In this document: piece by piece, positions 25,897-33,155 of the stretch | Position numbering within the stretch: position 1 is the stretch's first letter | Layout: each line of letters starts with the position of its first letter | Assembly (NCBI GenBank): GCA_018292915.2 | Contig: JACVVK020000324.1 | Span: forward strand, 80,001 to 144,000 | Reading direction: 5' to 3' | DNA: 64,000 bases | Origin: Batillaria attramentaria | Lineage: Eukaryota > Mollusca > Gastropoda > Batillariidae | Translations under genes and position numbers: made by a program | Notes under the pieces: generated by a model | What the model was told of the DNA's origin: nothing | Database searches by the model: none | What the model saw: only the letters and a program-made list of their open reading frames with translations

Positions 25897-26961
25897 GCTC
25901 AAACAAAAGAGTCAAAGTGGACCCCCCCAAAACCAACCCCCCCAAAAAAAACAAAAAAACAAAAAAAACAAAAAAACAACCAAAAAACAAAAACAAAACA
26001 AAAACAGAAAACAAAACAAAACAAAAAAACAGACAAAAACAAACAAACCAGACTGCCGAAACGTAGCCTTTCGAAGTGTGGAATTCTCTTTCTTCTTACC
26101 TCACACGCTGAATCTACAGTATTGTCAAATCACATCGCTTTCCATAATCCTAGAAGACGTGAAAGACAGAACGTCTATCAACCACAATGTAACGGGCGTT
26201 TGCACGCACTGTACTGATGATGATGAAGGCTGAAGTTGGCTTGTCGTGGGGGGTGGGGGGGGGGGAGAAACATTTACATTATAACGGCCATGTTCGTTTG
26301 ATTTTGTTTGCAGAAGGTAACTGTGGCCAGTGACGGGTTGTGGTGCACGACACTGGCGGAGTACATCCGTCAGAACGACAAACCCATCCTGGACATGTGT
26401 GACCGCGTCCTGTCCTTGTTCGAGGAGGAGCTGCTGCCGTGCGAGTTGTTCAGTGAATTCATGGACATCGTCGGTAAGTCGGGTCGTCAGTCTGTCTAGT
26501 GTGTGTGTCTGTGTGTGTGTCTGTGTGTCTCTTGATCACGTTTCTTGGAAATAGCCATTTGTAATTGATACGATGATGTAAGTGTAGCATTGACTCAAAC
26601 CTACCTCTGTGTGTGTGTGTGTGTGTGTGTCTCTCTCTCTCTCTCTCTCTCTCTCTGTACGTGTAGTGTTGGTTCCTGTTTTCTTTATATGCCGTTATTA
26701 CCTTGACTAGTACATTATTATTATTAATTATTATTATCTGCATACTGTATTAGTGGGGACTTTGCGCCATAGAGAACTGTTGATAATGATGATGACGGAT
26801 AATAATAATAATAATAATGAGTATTGTATATTGTATTATTATCATGATTGTTGTCATTGTTATTATTATTATTTACCTGTAATTTTACCTGTTTAGGTAT
26901 GATGGAGGAGTTCCCCAATGTAGAACAGCATCTGACGGAACTCCTCACGTCTCTGCCGTAG
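3720..26961 (+). CDS. UBR4: UBR4 E3 ubiquitin-protein ligase, C-terminal ~1,107 residues, 25 exons
   Basis: UBR4 (p600; Drosophila poe/pushover; plant BIG) is a >5,000-residue cytosolic ubiquitin ligase that recognises N-degrons and extends ubiquitin chains. The window holds its 3' end. Exon coordinates: 3720-3981, 4320-4461, 4843-5098, 5368-5489, 5945-6098, 6429-6472, 7218-7301, 7731-7818, 8246-8327, 8587-8740, 9703-9825, 10103-10293, 12102-12174, 12640-12749, 13054-13153, 13600-13818, 14365-14487, 15055-15188, 16076-16201, 17381-17575, 18375-18459, 18994-19133, 20585-20678, 26314-26473, 26897-26961. All introns are GT-AG and all phases match, giving one open frame to the TAG at 26959. Hallmarks shared with animal UBR4 include [41 protein letters not shown] and [11 protein letters not shown]. 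The terminal E3 module, a RING-like zinc-binding 'hemiRING' followed by a helical region, covers roughly window residues 755-1107. The first exon begins in phase, so upstream exons lie outside. Identification is by remembered family sequence, not a search. Confidence 0.95.
4036..4236 (+). repeat. Dispersed repeat of unknown family, copy 1
   Basis: This stretch resembles 60635-60815: both share GATGCTGCAAGTGT, TTTCCAGGAGAGAGTTGG, AAATACTGTTTGTCA and AATCGGGAACACTG in the same order. No coding motif or terminal structure is visible. It sits in the intron between the first two exons of the window. Confidence 0.6.
4320..4461 (+). CDS. UBR4: UBR4 exon 2 of window
   Basis: Acceptor GTGCAG, donor GTGGGT. 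Encodes [16 protein letters not shown] and [15 protein letters not shown], which align with the conserved 'AxEYLALYxKLI' stretch of vertebrate UBR4. Ends on a complete codon. Confidence 0.93.
4843..5098 (+). CDS. UBR4: UBR4 exon 3 of window
   Basis: Encodes [17 protein letters not shown] and [16 protein letters not shown], among the most conserved stretches of the protein. The donor GTTAGG runs straight into a (GT)n tract of about 55 bases. Confidence 0.95.
5106..5212 (+). repeat. (GT)n followed by G-rich tract
   Basis: A (GT)n tract of ~55 bases starts 8 bases after the exon 3 donor. GGATGAAGG, a second (GT)n and a run of ~21 G follow. It could affect donor recognition or form G-quadruplex RNA. 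Confidence 0.85.
5368..5489 (+). CDS. UBR4: UBR4 exon 4 of window
   Basis: Encodes [16 protein letters not shown] and [15 protein letters not shown]. Donor GTAAGC; ends on a complete codon. Confidence 0.95.
5945..6098 (+). CDS. UBR4: UBR4 exon 5 of window
   Basis: Encodes [32 protein letters not shown] and IKNKICQ, a very highly conserved block of UBR4. Donor GTGAGA. Confidence 0.95.
6129..6385 (+). repeat. 83-bp tandem repeat, three copies, filling an intron
   Basis: Units start at 6129, 6212 and 6295, each opening TTTGTTCCCTTTACATC and containing CTTGACAAATCTGTTC. The third carries a small insertion. The array makes up most of the 330-bp intron between window exons 5 and 6. Confidence 0.9.
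6429..6472 (+). CDS. UBR4: UBR4 exon 6 of window (44-bp micro-exon)
   Basis: Encodes [15 protein letters not shown] between acceptor CTACAG and donor GTCAGT. It is very short and was found from the conserved LVALLEDD motif and matching splice phases. The preceding intron is mostly an 83-bp tandem repeat. Confidence 0.9.
6747..6862 (+). repeat. 16-bp minisatellite, about seven copies
   Basis: Perfect tandem copies of GATGGGTACTTCAGGA in the intron between window exons 6 and 7. The short reading frame it produces is not a gene. Confidence 0.9.
7218..7301 (+). CDS. UBR4: UBR4 exon 7 of window
   Basis: Twenty-eight codons encoding [20 protein letters not shown] and VWLPEHGE. Acceptor GTCAG, donor GTGGGT. 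Confidence 0.92.
7318..7445 (+). repeat. Dispersed 'GCGCTTTA' repeat fragment
   Basis: AAT-type microsatellite, then TAGGCGCTTTATCCCAAATA and a stretch with CACGTGAATCACACGC. The inverse sequence recurs at about 20770-20905, so this is a dispersed repeat, probably SINE-like. Confidence 0.55.
7731..7818 (+). CDS. UBR4: UBR4 exon 8 of window
   Basis: Encodes [20 protein letters not shown], continuing the conserved [12 protein letters not shown] motif. Acceptor TGACAG, donor GTTTGT. Confidence 0.92.
7880..8110 (+). repeat. Degenerate ~27-bp A/T-rich tandem repeat
   Basis: Eight or nine decayed copies built around TTTCATCAGAATTTTAAAAA, within the intron between window exons 8 and 9. Confidence 0.75.
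8246..8327 (+). CDS. UBR4: UBR4 exon 9 of window
   Basis: Encodes [20 protein letters not shown] and GLPVMLER. Acceptor TTACAG, donor GTGAGT. The arginine codon is split across the next junction. Confidence 0.92.
8587..8740 (+). CDS. UBR4: UBR4 exon 10 of window
   Basis: Encodes [20 protein letters not shown] and [19 protein letters not shown]. Acceptor TTTCAG, donor GTGAGC. Matches the LFSYxVxVKVNRQxL region of vertebrate UBR4. Confidence 0.94.
8762..8840 (-). mobile_element. 3' fragment of the ~490-bp SINE (family B)
   Basis: The reverse complement matches the 3' end of the SINE at 16715-17208. It includes CCAACTCTTTGCC, GGTGTTCGTCCCAGGTC and TGGAATCCACGGAGG. It starts about 22 bases after the exon 10 donor. 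Confidence 0.75.
9197..9340 (+). repeat. Short tandem repeat, CCCCAGCCTAGGTTCAGTC type
   Basis: Three to four imperfect copies of a unit with CCCCAGCCTAGG, GTTCAGTCTTC and CCTCAGCA, in a UBR4 intron. Confidence 0.75.
9345..9660 (+). repeat. Dispersed repeat with AAT-rich head and AGGCGCTTTACATT core
   Basis: An (AAT)n head is followed by TATTTATATAGTGCC, CTAGGCGCTTTACATT, a (CA)n tract and GATGGGTTTTCAG. Similar GCGCTTTA pieces occur at 7.3, 20.8, 46.9 and 61.4 kb. Likely SINE-like; the family is not named. Confidence 0.55.
9703..9825 (+). CDS. UBR4: UBR4 exon 11 of window
   Basis: Forty-one codons encoding [20 protein letters not shown] and a hydrophobic helix ending [10 protein letters not shown]. 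Acceptor GTGCAG, donor GTGAGT. Confidence 0.93.
10103..10293 (+). CDS. UBR4: UBR4 exon 12 of window
   Basis: Encodes [36 protein letters not shown] and YLDFDK. The donor GTTGGT is a weak GT site; it was chosen because only this join restores the FDK-FDKEQ frame. Reading through hits TAA within four codons. Confidence 0.88.
10640..11738 (+). mobile_element. Helentron-like non-autonomous element with ~147-bp internal repeats
   Basis: TGGCTCCCTTGTG at 10657-10669 is inverted as CACAAGGGAGCCA at 11705-11717. Just downstream is a hairpin GAGGC-TCTT-GCCTC (11720-11733) followed by CTAG at 11735-11738 and a T-rich flank. Between them lie about six decayed units of ~117-151 bases, each with AAGGTCAAGGTCA, a 'scattered in TTTCTCAGAAT' segment and 'GCAGAGGCACCAAACTTGGCATG'-type sequence. 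Subterminal inverted repeats plus a 3' hairpin near CTAG suit a Helitron/Helentron derivative (HINE). Tandem-core elements of this kind are known in molluscs. The exact 5' end is not determined. Confidence 0.55.
11818..11961 (+). repeat. 24-bp minisatellite, six copies
   Basis: Tandem units made of ACTGATTCCTTCATTC plus TTTACCTT, nearly perfect, in the intron before window exon 13. Translation in either direction gives only repetitive peptides. Confidence 0.9.
12102..12174 (+). CDS. UBR4: UBR4 exon 13 of window
   Basis: Encodes [20 protein letters not shown] followed by SGIE, equivalent to the 'DDKVFLDCFCKIAAGIK' stretch of vertebrate UBR4. It follows a 1.8-kb intron carrying the Helentron-like element and a 24-bp minisatellite. 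Confidence 0.9.
12640..12749 (+). CDS. UBR4: UBR4 exon 14 of window
   Basis: Encodes [20 protein letters not shown] and [17 protein letters not shown]. Acceptor TTGCAG, donor GTAAGT. Confidence 0.92.
13054..13153 (+). CDS. UBR4: UBR4 exon 15 of window
   Basis: Encodes [20 protein letters not shown] and [13 protein letters not shown], matching the 'WKKFLSRPALPFILRLLRGL' segment of vertebrates. Donor GTAAGC. Confidence 0.92.
13600..13818 (+). CDS. UBR4: UBR4 exon 16 of window
   Basis: Seventy-three codons: [20 protein letters not shown], then AENLLEAL, then a basic coiled-coil-like stretch with [19 protein letters not shown]. It ends at GMT, just before the zinc-binding module. Confidence 0.95.
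14365..14487 (+). CDS. UBR4: UBR4 exon 17 of window: first half of hemiRING
   Basis: Encodes [20 protein letters not shown] and [17 protein letters not shown]. The cysteines of TCCIC begin the RING-like zinc-binding element of the E3 module. Donor GTACGT. Confidence 0.95.
15055..15188 (+). CDS. UBR4: UBR4 exon 18 of window: second half of hemiRING
   Basis: Encodes [10 protein letters not shown], then [20 protein letters not shown] with the His/Cys residues expected to complete the zinc site. It ends with AG of an arginine codon before GTACGG. Confidence 0.95.
15525..16106 (+). repeat. 83-bp tandem array that duplicates a splice acceptor and exon start, seven units
   Basis: Seven near-identical units. 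Each holds GCATCCCTTGTAGAG, a possible branch point TGTTAAC, a T-rich tract, TTGCATCAG and ACATGCCCGAGGACGAGAGG, which is the start of UBR4 window exon 19. Potential exon starts are at 15578, 15661, 15744, 15827, 15910, 15993 and 16076. Since 83 is not a multiple of three and each unit carries TAG in one frame, only the last acceptor keeps the UBR4 frame. Units 4 and 5 carry GAGGGCGAG rather than GAGGACGAG. Confidence 0.95.
16076..16201 (+). CDS. UBR4: UBR4 exon 19 of window, preceded by six decoy acceptors
   Basis: Encodes [20 protein letters not shown] and [20 protein letters not shown]. The acceptor and the first ~30 coding bases also occur in six upstream tandem copies (see the 83-bp array). 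This last copy is chosen because it alone continues in frame into the conserved [10 protein letters not shown] motif. Donor GTGAGT. Confidence 0.95.
16505..16714 (+). repeat. 26-31-bp A/T-rich minisatellite, left part
   Basis: Repeats of GAGAATTTGAATAATTGAAA followed by ATAAACATTGT, with a shortened variant lacking ATTGT. The array is interrupted by a SINE and resumes at 17209. Confidence 0.9.
16715..17208 (+). mobile_element. tRNA-derived SINE, ~494 bp (family B), with 13-bp target duplication
   Basis: The head has a tRNA-like A box (GTAGTGTAGTGGTTAGCAC) and B box (GGTTCGAATCCC). The body has GTATGACACGTCGTTTGATG and CCGTAGTTCCCGGGC. The 3' part has CATCATGCATAATAAAAATT, then an A-rich tail. 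AAATAAACATTGT at 16702-16714 and 17209-17221 is a perfect target duplication, although the target is itself repetitive. Other copies: 46177-46475 and 8762-8840. Confidence 0.85.
17209..17350 (+). repeat. 26-31-bp A/T-rich minisatellite, right part
   Basis: The same unit as at 16505-16714, continuing after the SINE to about 30 bases before the exon 20 acceptor. Confidence 0.9.
17381..17575 (+). CDS. UBR4: UBR4 exon 20 of window
   Basis: Encodes [40 protein letters not shown] and the glycine-rich [17 protein letters not shown]. Its 3' edge and donor (GTCATCAATAC / GTGAGT) seed a decayed tandem array in the following intron. Confidence 0.95.
17565..17930 (+). repeat. Decayed tandem array derived from an exon/donor boundary
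   Basis: The end of window exon 20 and its donor read GTCATCAATAC/GTGAGTATTATGTCAT. About seven diverged copies follow in the intron, built from TGTGTCATCAGTACATGAGT and TATGTCATTGTTTTTTTGATG. One copy at 17766-17785 keeps a full GTGAGT donor (GT at 17776), exactly 200 bases beyond the real one. Confidence 0.75.
18375..18459 (+). CDS. UBR4: UBR4 exon 21 of window
   Basis: Encodes [20 protein letters not shown] and WVENCFE, matching 'TREEKNLQGFLEQPKEKWVE' of vertebrates. Acceptor ACGCAG, donor GTGAGT. Confidence 0.93.
18776..18876 (+). repeat. Dispersed repeat ending in AATAAAGTA, copy 1
   Basis: GAAAAATAGGATAGGTATCG, GGTGGTGCTGCGCTGCGG, then GGGGAAGAAGCCC and GATAATAAAGTA. A second copy is at 37961-38056. 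This looks like the 3' end of a LINE or SINE family not otherwise seen here. Confidence 0.6.
18994..19133 (+). CDS. UBR4: UBR4 exon 22 of window
   Basis: Encodes [20 protein letters not shown] and [20 protein letters not shown]. Acceptor TTGCAG, donor GTGAGT. This is part of the helical region after the zinc module. Confidence 0.92.
19335..19509 (+). mobile_element. tRNA-derived SINE, ~175 bp (family A), with 11-bp target duplication
   Basis: The head has GAATGGTAGAGCGTTGGAC (A-box region) and GAGTTCGAATCCC (B box). The body has CTGGCCTTTTTCTCGTTGCC and CCGTCTTTGATATCACCC. The 3' end has GGTGGAAAAGGACGTTAAAC. CTAGCTTTCAG at 19324-19334 and 19510-19520 flanks it. It lies in the UBR4 intron before window exon 23 and is the best-preserved + strand copy. 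Confidence 0.9.
20585..20678 (+). CDS. UBR4: UBR4 exon 23 of window
   Basis: Encodes [20 protein letters not shown] and [11 protein letters not shown]. Acceptor TTGCAG, donor GTGAGA. The following 5.6-kb intron is the longest seen in this part of the gene. Confidence 0.92.
23580..23670 (+). mobile_element. 3' fragment of SINE family A
   Basis: Starts at GGCCAAATATTTCTGCTGGC and ends with GTGGTGGAAAAGGACGTTAA; the tRNA head is missing. Confidence 0.75.
25792..25893 (+). repeat. (CA)n microsatellite, about 100 bp
   Basis: The longest dinucleotide tract in the window, bounded by CGCACGCACGCACG on the left and CACGCACGC on the right. A C/A-only tract follows at 25917-26050. Confidence 0.9.
26314..26473 (+). 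CDS. UBR4: UBR4 exon 24 of window
   Basis: Encodes [20 protein letters not shown] and [19 protein letters not shown], matching the vertebrate 'SLAEYIRHND ... FSEFLDVAG'. Acceptor TTGCAG, donor GTAAGT. Confidence 0.94.
26897..26961 (+). CDS. UBR4: UBR4 terminal exon with stop codon
   Basis: Encodes [20 protein letters not shown] and TAG at 26959-26961. The hydrophobic ending corresponds to the 'FLKDLLNSVP' C-terminus of human UBR4. Acceptor GTTTAG. Confidence 0.93.
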
Positions 26962-27294
26962 ACGAGTTGCCATGACTACCCACCAGGTTTCTATGGAAAC
27001 GTATATTTAGCCTGTGACAAGAAGAAAAGCTTGAAATGGACCTAACTGAAACTAAAGACGTATCTTGGTTCGTGTCGTGTTAGTTGTTGTGTATTGTGTT
27101 CTGTTGTTCGGGGATTTGGTTGTAGCATTAAAATTTGGGCAAGTCAGATAAATGTATCACACTTACGGTTTCTAAAATGTTGGCCACATGCAGACATGTA
27201 GAGCGTGCACTTGACTTACCCAAGTATGTGTGTATGTGTAAAATCAAGCTGCACCAAAAAAAGTCTATCCGAGAAAAAAAAAATCAATGTCATG

Positions 27295-27300
27295 AATAAA
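27295..27300 (+). promoter_or_regulatory. Likely UBR4 polyadenylation signal
   Basis: AATAAA lies 334 bases after the UBR4 stop. It is the first such hexamer on the + strand, so a short 3' UTR ending near 27.31-27.33 kb is inferred. A second AATAAA at 28364-28369 could serve a longer transcript. Confidence 0.6.
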
Positions 27301-28515
27301 CATTGAATGTTTAAAATACTTCTCTTTCAATTTGTTTCATCTTAGTGTAACTTAAAACATACTTTTTTTCTGCATTTCTTCTTATAATTTGGTTATACCT
27401 ATTGCTATTGTGTGTAGACACAGAATTTGTGTATCAGTATCAGTATTGTTTTGTTCTTTTTCCTGTCTGGATACCTTCAGTTAGCGTCATTAGTACTGGG
27501 TCTTTTGGATTATATGACACAGCACACGTCTTAAAAAAAAAAAAAAAAAAAAACACGATTGGTTCACACGCCTTTTGATTGTATGTTTTTTTTGGGTTTT
27601 TTTTTTGCGTCATTTCAAATTTATCAGTATGATGTAAATGAAAAGATATTACTGAAGAAAAGCAAACTTTCGGGGGAGTAAAAAAAAAAAAAAAAAAAAC
27701 CAGAACAACACAAAAAACCGCGCACTTTTTGGGGCTTTGTTTTGACAATATTTGAGTCAGAATGATAGAGAGGAAGAACTACCACCTAATTTTTAAATTG
27801 CTATAAACATAATGAATGTAGCTTGAAATTGCATTTTTTTAAACACTCGCTTTTTGCGTTTTCACGTGTGTCTTTTCGATTTGAAGTCTGAAGCTTTTGA
27901 TTTAATTTTGGGATTAAGAGATGGATGGATTGTCAACACGGTGAAAATAAGTTTCACTGCTTGAAGAGGTGAAAATATTGGGGATATGTGGAGTTGGTGA
28001 CGTGTTGCTGTTTTCGTTTTCCGTAAGTTCTTGTGTTGCAGCGTGGATAAGTTTTTGAAAGCTGAAAAATGTACTTCACGAAGTCTAATATTAGATATAG
28101 TGGAATCTGTGCTAGTTGTGGTTTTGTCATCATTTCGAAAAAGGCCTAAGTGCCTATCGAATCCGTTGCTCTTGTACCCCTTTTGTCAGATGATAGTAAA
28201 TGGCGTTTTGCAACTAACCAAGAGGCTTTCTTTGGACCACTTGTGTCATTGAAAACATACCAGCGGAAGACTGACGGATAATGACATTTCTGACGCTGTT
28301 CGTGTCTTCTACCTTGTCCACCACCGAGACACCGTGGATCCTTAGGGTTGGGCGGTACTAATGAATAAAGCGGAATTGTGGGGGTGAATTTTGTGGCATT
28401 GGCCATTGTATTTGTACTTGCTGCTGTTTTGTGTTGGCTTCTGAGTAAAGCTTTCTGTGTTTCAAGTGTACATTGGGTTGTTGTTTCTTCTTATTACTGC
28501 TCTCTCTCTCTCACT

Positions 28516-28566
<51 letters not shown>

Positions 28567-30486
28567 GAATTTCCACGGAATGCATTTTATTTCCATGTCA
28601 AAACAACATGAATCAAACAAAACGGAATATGGTGTGGACTGGACTATGACAAGTAAAACTTGGGATCAATTAACTGGTTGCGGGGGAAACAAAATTGTTC
28701 ATTTCATTTTTAGGTTTTGGTCAGCTAAACCAATTTATCTGTTTCCCTCTAACCAAGTCCTCGTAATCACTTCAGACAACAGCAACACTAAACACAGAAT
28801 GGGGGGAGGGGGGGGAGAGGGGGGGGGGGGCTGTGACTTGCATACGAAGAAACAATAATGGCAAACAGCCTCAGGATTTTTTTTTTTTTTTTTTGGTCGA
28901 TAGCAGTTGACCTTTACAAGTGATGCTCATTTGGGACGGGCCACTTGTTTTCTTTTCTTTTCTTTTTTTAATTAGAAAAAAAATCATTTGCAACTCCAGT
29001 GAGGTATCCATATTATGTGTGCAAAACAAAATCCAAGAAAAAAGGAGGAATTGCCCCGTCCCATAAAGTTGTTTATCCAATTTCATGCTATTTTGTCTGT
29101 TTTTGGTGTTATTGGTGCCGGTGTTTTTTGTGTGTGTGTTTTCTTTTTCTCTTCAAGTCTGTAAGACTGGTCTACCAAACACACTACATCCGCTACGCTG
29201 CAGTTGTCGGATCTAGAATCTTAAGAGCGCGAGAGATGACGCCAATTTTGTGAACAAAACATTTGACGTCAGTCCCAAGAGGTTCGTCTGACAGAGGATG
29301 CTTGTTCATGTCTTGTGATCTCCGTGTTGGTGTTGTGACTTCCCCGACTGAATTGATTTTCACACAAAATCTTGGAGATGTAGAGGTCTGGTAAAATGTC
29401 GGAGGCATATCGAGAAACAACTTAAAATATTAACGATTGACCAAAAGACATGAAGCAAAAGCTACCAATAAAGATTAAAGCACGGAACAGGAATGTCATT
29501 GTGTCAAAATAACTACACGTAACATTCATTCAAACACAATTGCATTCAATAAATAAAACTATTCTGTGGATACGTAACCAAGGGCAGGAACTCGTTAAAA
29601 TTACGGGCCCTGCCAGCGAATGACTTCTGCACGTGGAATTCGGAATGTGGTCAATGCAATTCAAAGAAAACAATAAATTAGACACACTCAAACAGAAAAT
29701 GCAGGATGTGCAATGTGAAGCGACAACACCACACGTGCGTAAGAATTACTATTTCTCACAACATACTGATCGAAATAATAAAATAAAATCCGGTACACTG
29801 TAGTAGTGGTATGCACGCTGACGCCCCGCCATTTTGTATTTCTTCCTGAGAAAGTCACCATCAACAACGAACTGTTTTGGTTGGTCATCTCGGAAACTAA
29901 CACTGCCACTCCCACCCCCCAAAAAAAAAAATAATTAAATAAATAAATAAACAAATAAATAAATAAATAAAATAAAATATATAAAAATGCTCGGATACAG
30001 TTCAAAAACACAAGCAGAAAAAAGAAGACTTTTTTTTTAAACACCCCCCCCCCCTCACCCTCCCAAACTCTCCGTTCCCCCGAATGGAGGACTGTGAACG
30101 TCTAGATAAATAAGCCGATAGTAATATACATGTAGGTATGTATTCCTACACCCTGTCAAAATAGGTAATGGCTTTATTACTTGCAGAGGGTGAGTTGTGC
30201 AGCTAAAGAGAGCGAGTGACACTTGGCAGTTAGATGCTGATTTCCTTTAGTGTTCATTTGCACGGCAATTTCCTACACTAGCCGCTCCGTCAAACTGCAA
30301 ATTAAATAAATTATACAACAAATACACAAGCTCACCGCAGACATAAACATTATTATATGTCTGTGGCGAATTTCCTACCGAAACTACAGTGATATTCTGT
30401 AACGCAGAAGCACATACGGTTTTGTAAAATGAGTGTGGAAGTCTAGAGCATTCTCTAACAGCCGCGACAGTGTGTGTGTGTGTGGT

Positions 30487-30531
<45 letters not shown>

Positions 30532-31345
30532 CTAGAGAGACTGTGCGTGAGCGTGCGCGCATGCGTGTCGTATATCATTTCAAGCGGCAATGATAACAGT
30601 GTGTGTATAATGTCCCCTATGAATATGCTTGAATAAACAGAATTTGCGCACAACGTGAGAAATTAATGCAATGAACAACGTGTAGACAATGGCAGTCTCA
30701 CCAAATGGAATGCGCATGAACCCATCACACGTATACATTGGTGACAAACATTGTGAGAAAGACTGAACTAATGAGAAGGGAAATTTTTGAAAACCAGACG
30801 GCAACAAGGAACAACTGCCGTAGAAAAATGTATCTAGACTATTTTCACATTAAAACTTTATGAGTAGATTTTAATGTTCTTTTCATTATATTTTTGTACT
30901 ACCACCTTCCCCAAAATAAAAATTAGCGATACCTGTTAGAGACAAAGAGACAACTTGCTTCTGCTTACAGGCAAAAATCTTTTACTAAAGTAAAACGAAA
31001 AAAAAAATCCAAACACCCCACAAGAGAACTGGGAGTGCAAAATGTGGCGTTGAAATAAATATTGCCGGAAATGTTTGTCACTTCTTCCAAGTTAGTCGAT
31101 TTCATTTCTCGACTTGTTTTTGGCCGGGAACAAACTGAATTGACTTTTAAAAAAATCACTAATATTAAAAATCCGTGAGACAATGTCGTTCACATCAAAA
31201 TCATAAGGTACATCAATATGCAATTTTCACGAAAGAAACGACAAACATCTTCAAGGAAATGGTTCTGAATTGGAGACAGAACAGCCTCTTTACAATTTTA
31301 CTCGGTCAATGTCCAAAACAGTACTCATACAGCGATTGTTCAAAT

Positions 31346-31515
31346 CAGCAAAGCGCGTCAGTGAAGACATAAAATACATGTATCAAGTTTCACTCAACCG
31401 CCAGTCACACACTTTGTATTTTGACACGAACAGCAAAGCGCGTCAGTGAAGACATAAAATACATGTATCAAGTTTCACTCAACCGCCAGTCACACACTTT
31501 GTATTTTGACACGAA
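31346..31515. repeat. Perfect 85-bp tandem duplication
   Basis: 31346-31430 and 31431-31515 are identical, starting CAGCAAAGCGCGTCAG and ending TTTTGACACGAA. It is in the intergenic space. Perfect identity implies a recent event or an assembly artefact. Confidence 0.9.
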
Positions 31516-31899
31516 CATCTCTTGGACGAAACACAATAATAAAAAGTCACGGAATGGTGAAAGTGAAACACATCAAAACCGCTTACCAGACGTAACTGTT
31601 ACTGTACTATGTCTCTGGTAAACACATCACGGAATGTTTTTAAAAAAAAATCGCTCCACATAAAATTTTAAAACTGAATGCTGTGTTGAGTACGGCAGTA
31701 CGAAAGTACACTCTGTTTCATCGAAGTCGGTGTACCGTAGCTTGTACTATGGGTTTTTGTTGTTGTTGTTGTTGTTGTTTACTCGTCAAACATTTCCACT
31801 GTCTGGACAGTTGGGTTTGGGGTTTGTTTGTTTGTTTTTTTTCAACCATTTAGAATCGCGTGGATTTGTTTTTTCGCCAGCTTGTACAGACGATGGGCA

Positions 31900-32112
31900 C
31901 TCTCTTGGTCACGTGGATTCCTACTTGGCCACGTGGCCTTTCGTTAGTTCTAGTCACACGCATTTCCACGTTGACCACATGGATTTCTACCTTTTGGGAG
32001 AGGGGAGAGGGGGGCGTGGCGCTTGGTCACGTGGTCTTCCACGTCCTTGAGTGAAATTGTACCACTTGGATTTCCACATATTCCACAAAGACTTTCACGT
32101 GGGATTTCCGCC
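31900..32112. repeat. Degenerate CACGTGG-bearing short repeat
   Basis: Irregular copies of TCACGTGGATTTCCAC, about 17-25 bases apart. The sequence has CACGTG near 31910, 31930, 32022 and 32096. It may lie in or just beyond the LMX1 3' UTR. Confidence 0.6.
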
Positions 32113-32128
32113 ATACTAGTCTTGCGGA

Positions 32129-32134
32129 TTTATT
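32129..32134 (-). promoter_or_regulatory. Candidate LMX1 polyadenylation signal
   Basis: TTTATT on the + strand is AATAAA on the - strand, about 1 kb downstream of the LMX1 stop codon. This is a guess from position only. Confidence 0.35.
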
Positions 32135-32325
32135 AAAAACAAAAGAAGAGGGTGGTGCTGTTCACCTGCCAAAAACAAAAAAACCACCGTGACGCCGTTC
32201 ATACCGACAGGAACTACCGAAACTGATGCCATGTAACAGACGAAATATGTTCCATGTTTGTGGCCAGGGCACAAAATGTGATATCCAACGCTGCTGGTTC
32301 TGGACCAGTCACGGTAGTTTCCGGG

Positions 32326-32460
32326 CCACAGTCTCCACGTCACCAGACAAAGCATCACGCAGAAGTTTGCCACAGTCTCCACGTCACCAGACAAAGCATC
32401 ACGCAGAAGTTTGCCACAGTCTCCACGTCACCAGACAAAGCATCACGCAGAAGTTTGCCA
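32326..32460. repeat. 44-bp tandem repeat, three perfect copies
   Basis: Units begin at 32326, 32370 and 32414 with CCACAGTCTCCACGTCACC and end with CAGAAGTTTG. Probably within the LMX1 3' UTR. Confidence 0.9.
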
Positions 32461-33155
32461 CTAGGATCCTGGCAGTTCACTCGCAGCTCTTGAAGAATAT
32501 GACCGATGACCAATCCTTCTCCAAGTGCTCGACAGCGCCTGCTGTCAAACATTTGATCGTGCAGTCTTGCACATAACAGCGACCAGATCTTCACATAAAA
32601 AACCGCGTGCACCTGTGCTGCTTTAGTGTCACTGTTCGGTCTCCGAAGCCATCGGTTGGTTGGCGGGTTGTTTGCCAGTTTAACATCGTTTTCCGTCACG
32701 TAAGACTTGATATCAGAGTCGGGGGGGGGGGGGGGGGCAGCGATGACAGTTTGGGCTCCGAGCCGGGCCTAAGTCACTGAACAATCCACGAGCCGGACAG
32801 GAATGTCCGAGTGACTTTTTTTTTTCAGCTAACATCCTACCACAGCGGAAATGAAATGTCCCCCAACTTGCGACTGAATGCCGCTGCAAGGGGAAATAAC
32901 CGCAGCGCTGAATAAATTAACGACACGAATACGGATACCTCCGCCGCAGCTTTCTGTCCCATCGCGATGAGCAACTTCAGCGAGGTGACACTTCACTGTA
33001 CCGGAGACGATAGTTCCTCCACGAGTGAGCGAGGTCAGCGTGCTGACACAACTTCACTGCGACGGAGACGAGTGTTCATGAACCAAGGTCGATCACACAC
33101 GCAGTTATAATTCCGAGCACGAGCTTCACGTGCAGACTAGCTCCCGGTCATGACG

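Larger units (their letters stand above)
20679..26313 (+). other. UBR4: Longest UBR4 intron seen, 5.6 kb, rich in microsatellites
   Basis: No exon is recognised. Contents: an inverted copy of the 7.3-kb repeat (20770-20905); a pyrimidine-rich ~48-bp tandem repeat (20890-21280); a GC-rich stretch with several GGATTA/TAATCC motifs (21800-21910 and 22790-22850); a (CG/CA)n tract (22403-22485); two 33-bp direct copies then (GTTCA)n (23033-23130); (GT)n at 23432-23500 and 24310-24373; (CA)n at 24597-24640, 24810-24873 and 25792-25893; and a C/A-only tract (25917-26050). Confidence 0.8.
26962..33155. other. Intergenic space between convergent UBR4 and LMX1 3' ends
   Basis: No gene recognised. The first ~350 bases are probably UBR4 3' UTR and the last ~1 kb is probably LMX1 3' UTR. 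Between them are homopolymer A/T runs, (CA)n at 28521-28562, G runs at 28801-28830, (GT)n(GA)n at 30471-30530, a perfect 85-bp duplication and a 44-bp triplication. Confidence 0.75.

Noticed and set aside
25640..26233. 197-codon frame with His-Thr repeats
   Set aside because: Translation of the (CA)n tract and the following A/C-rich tract.
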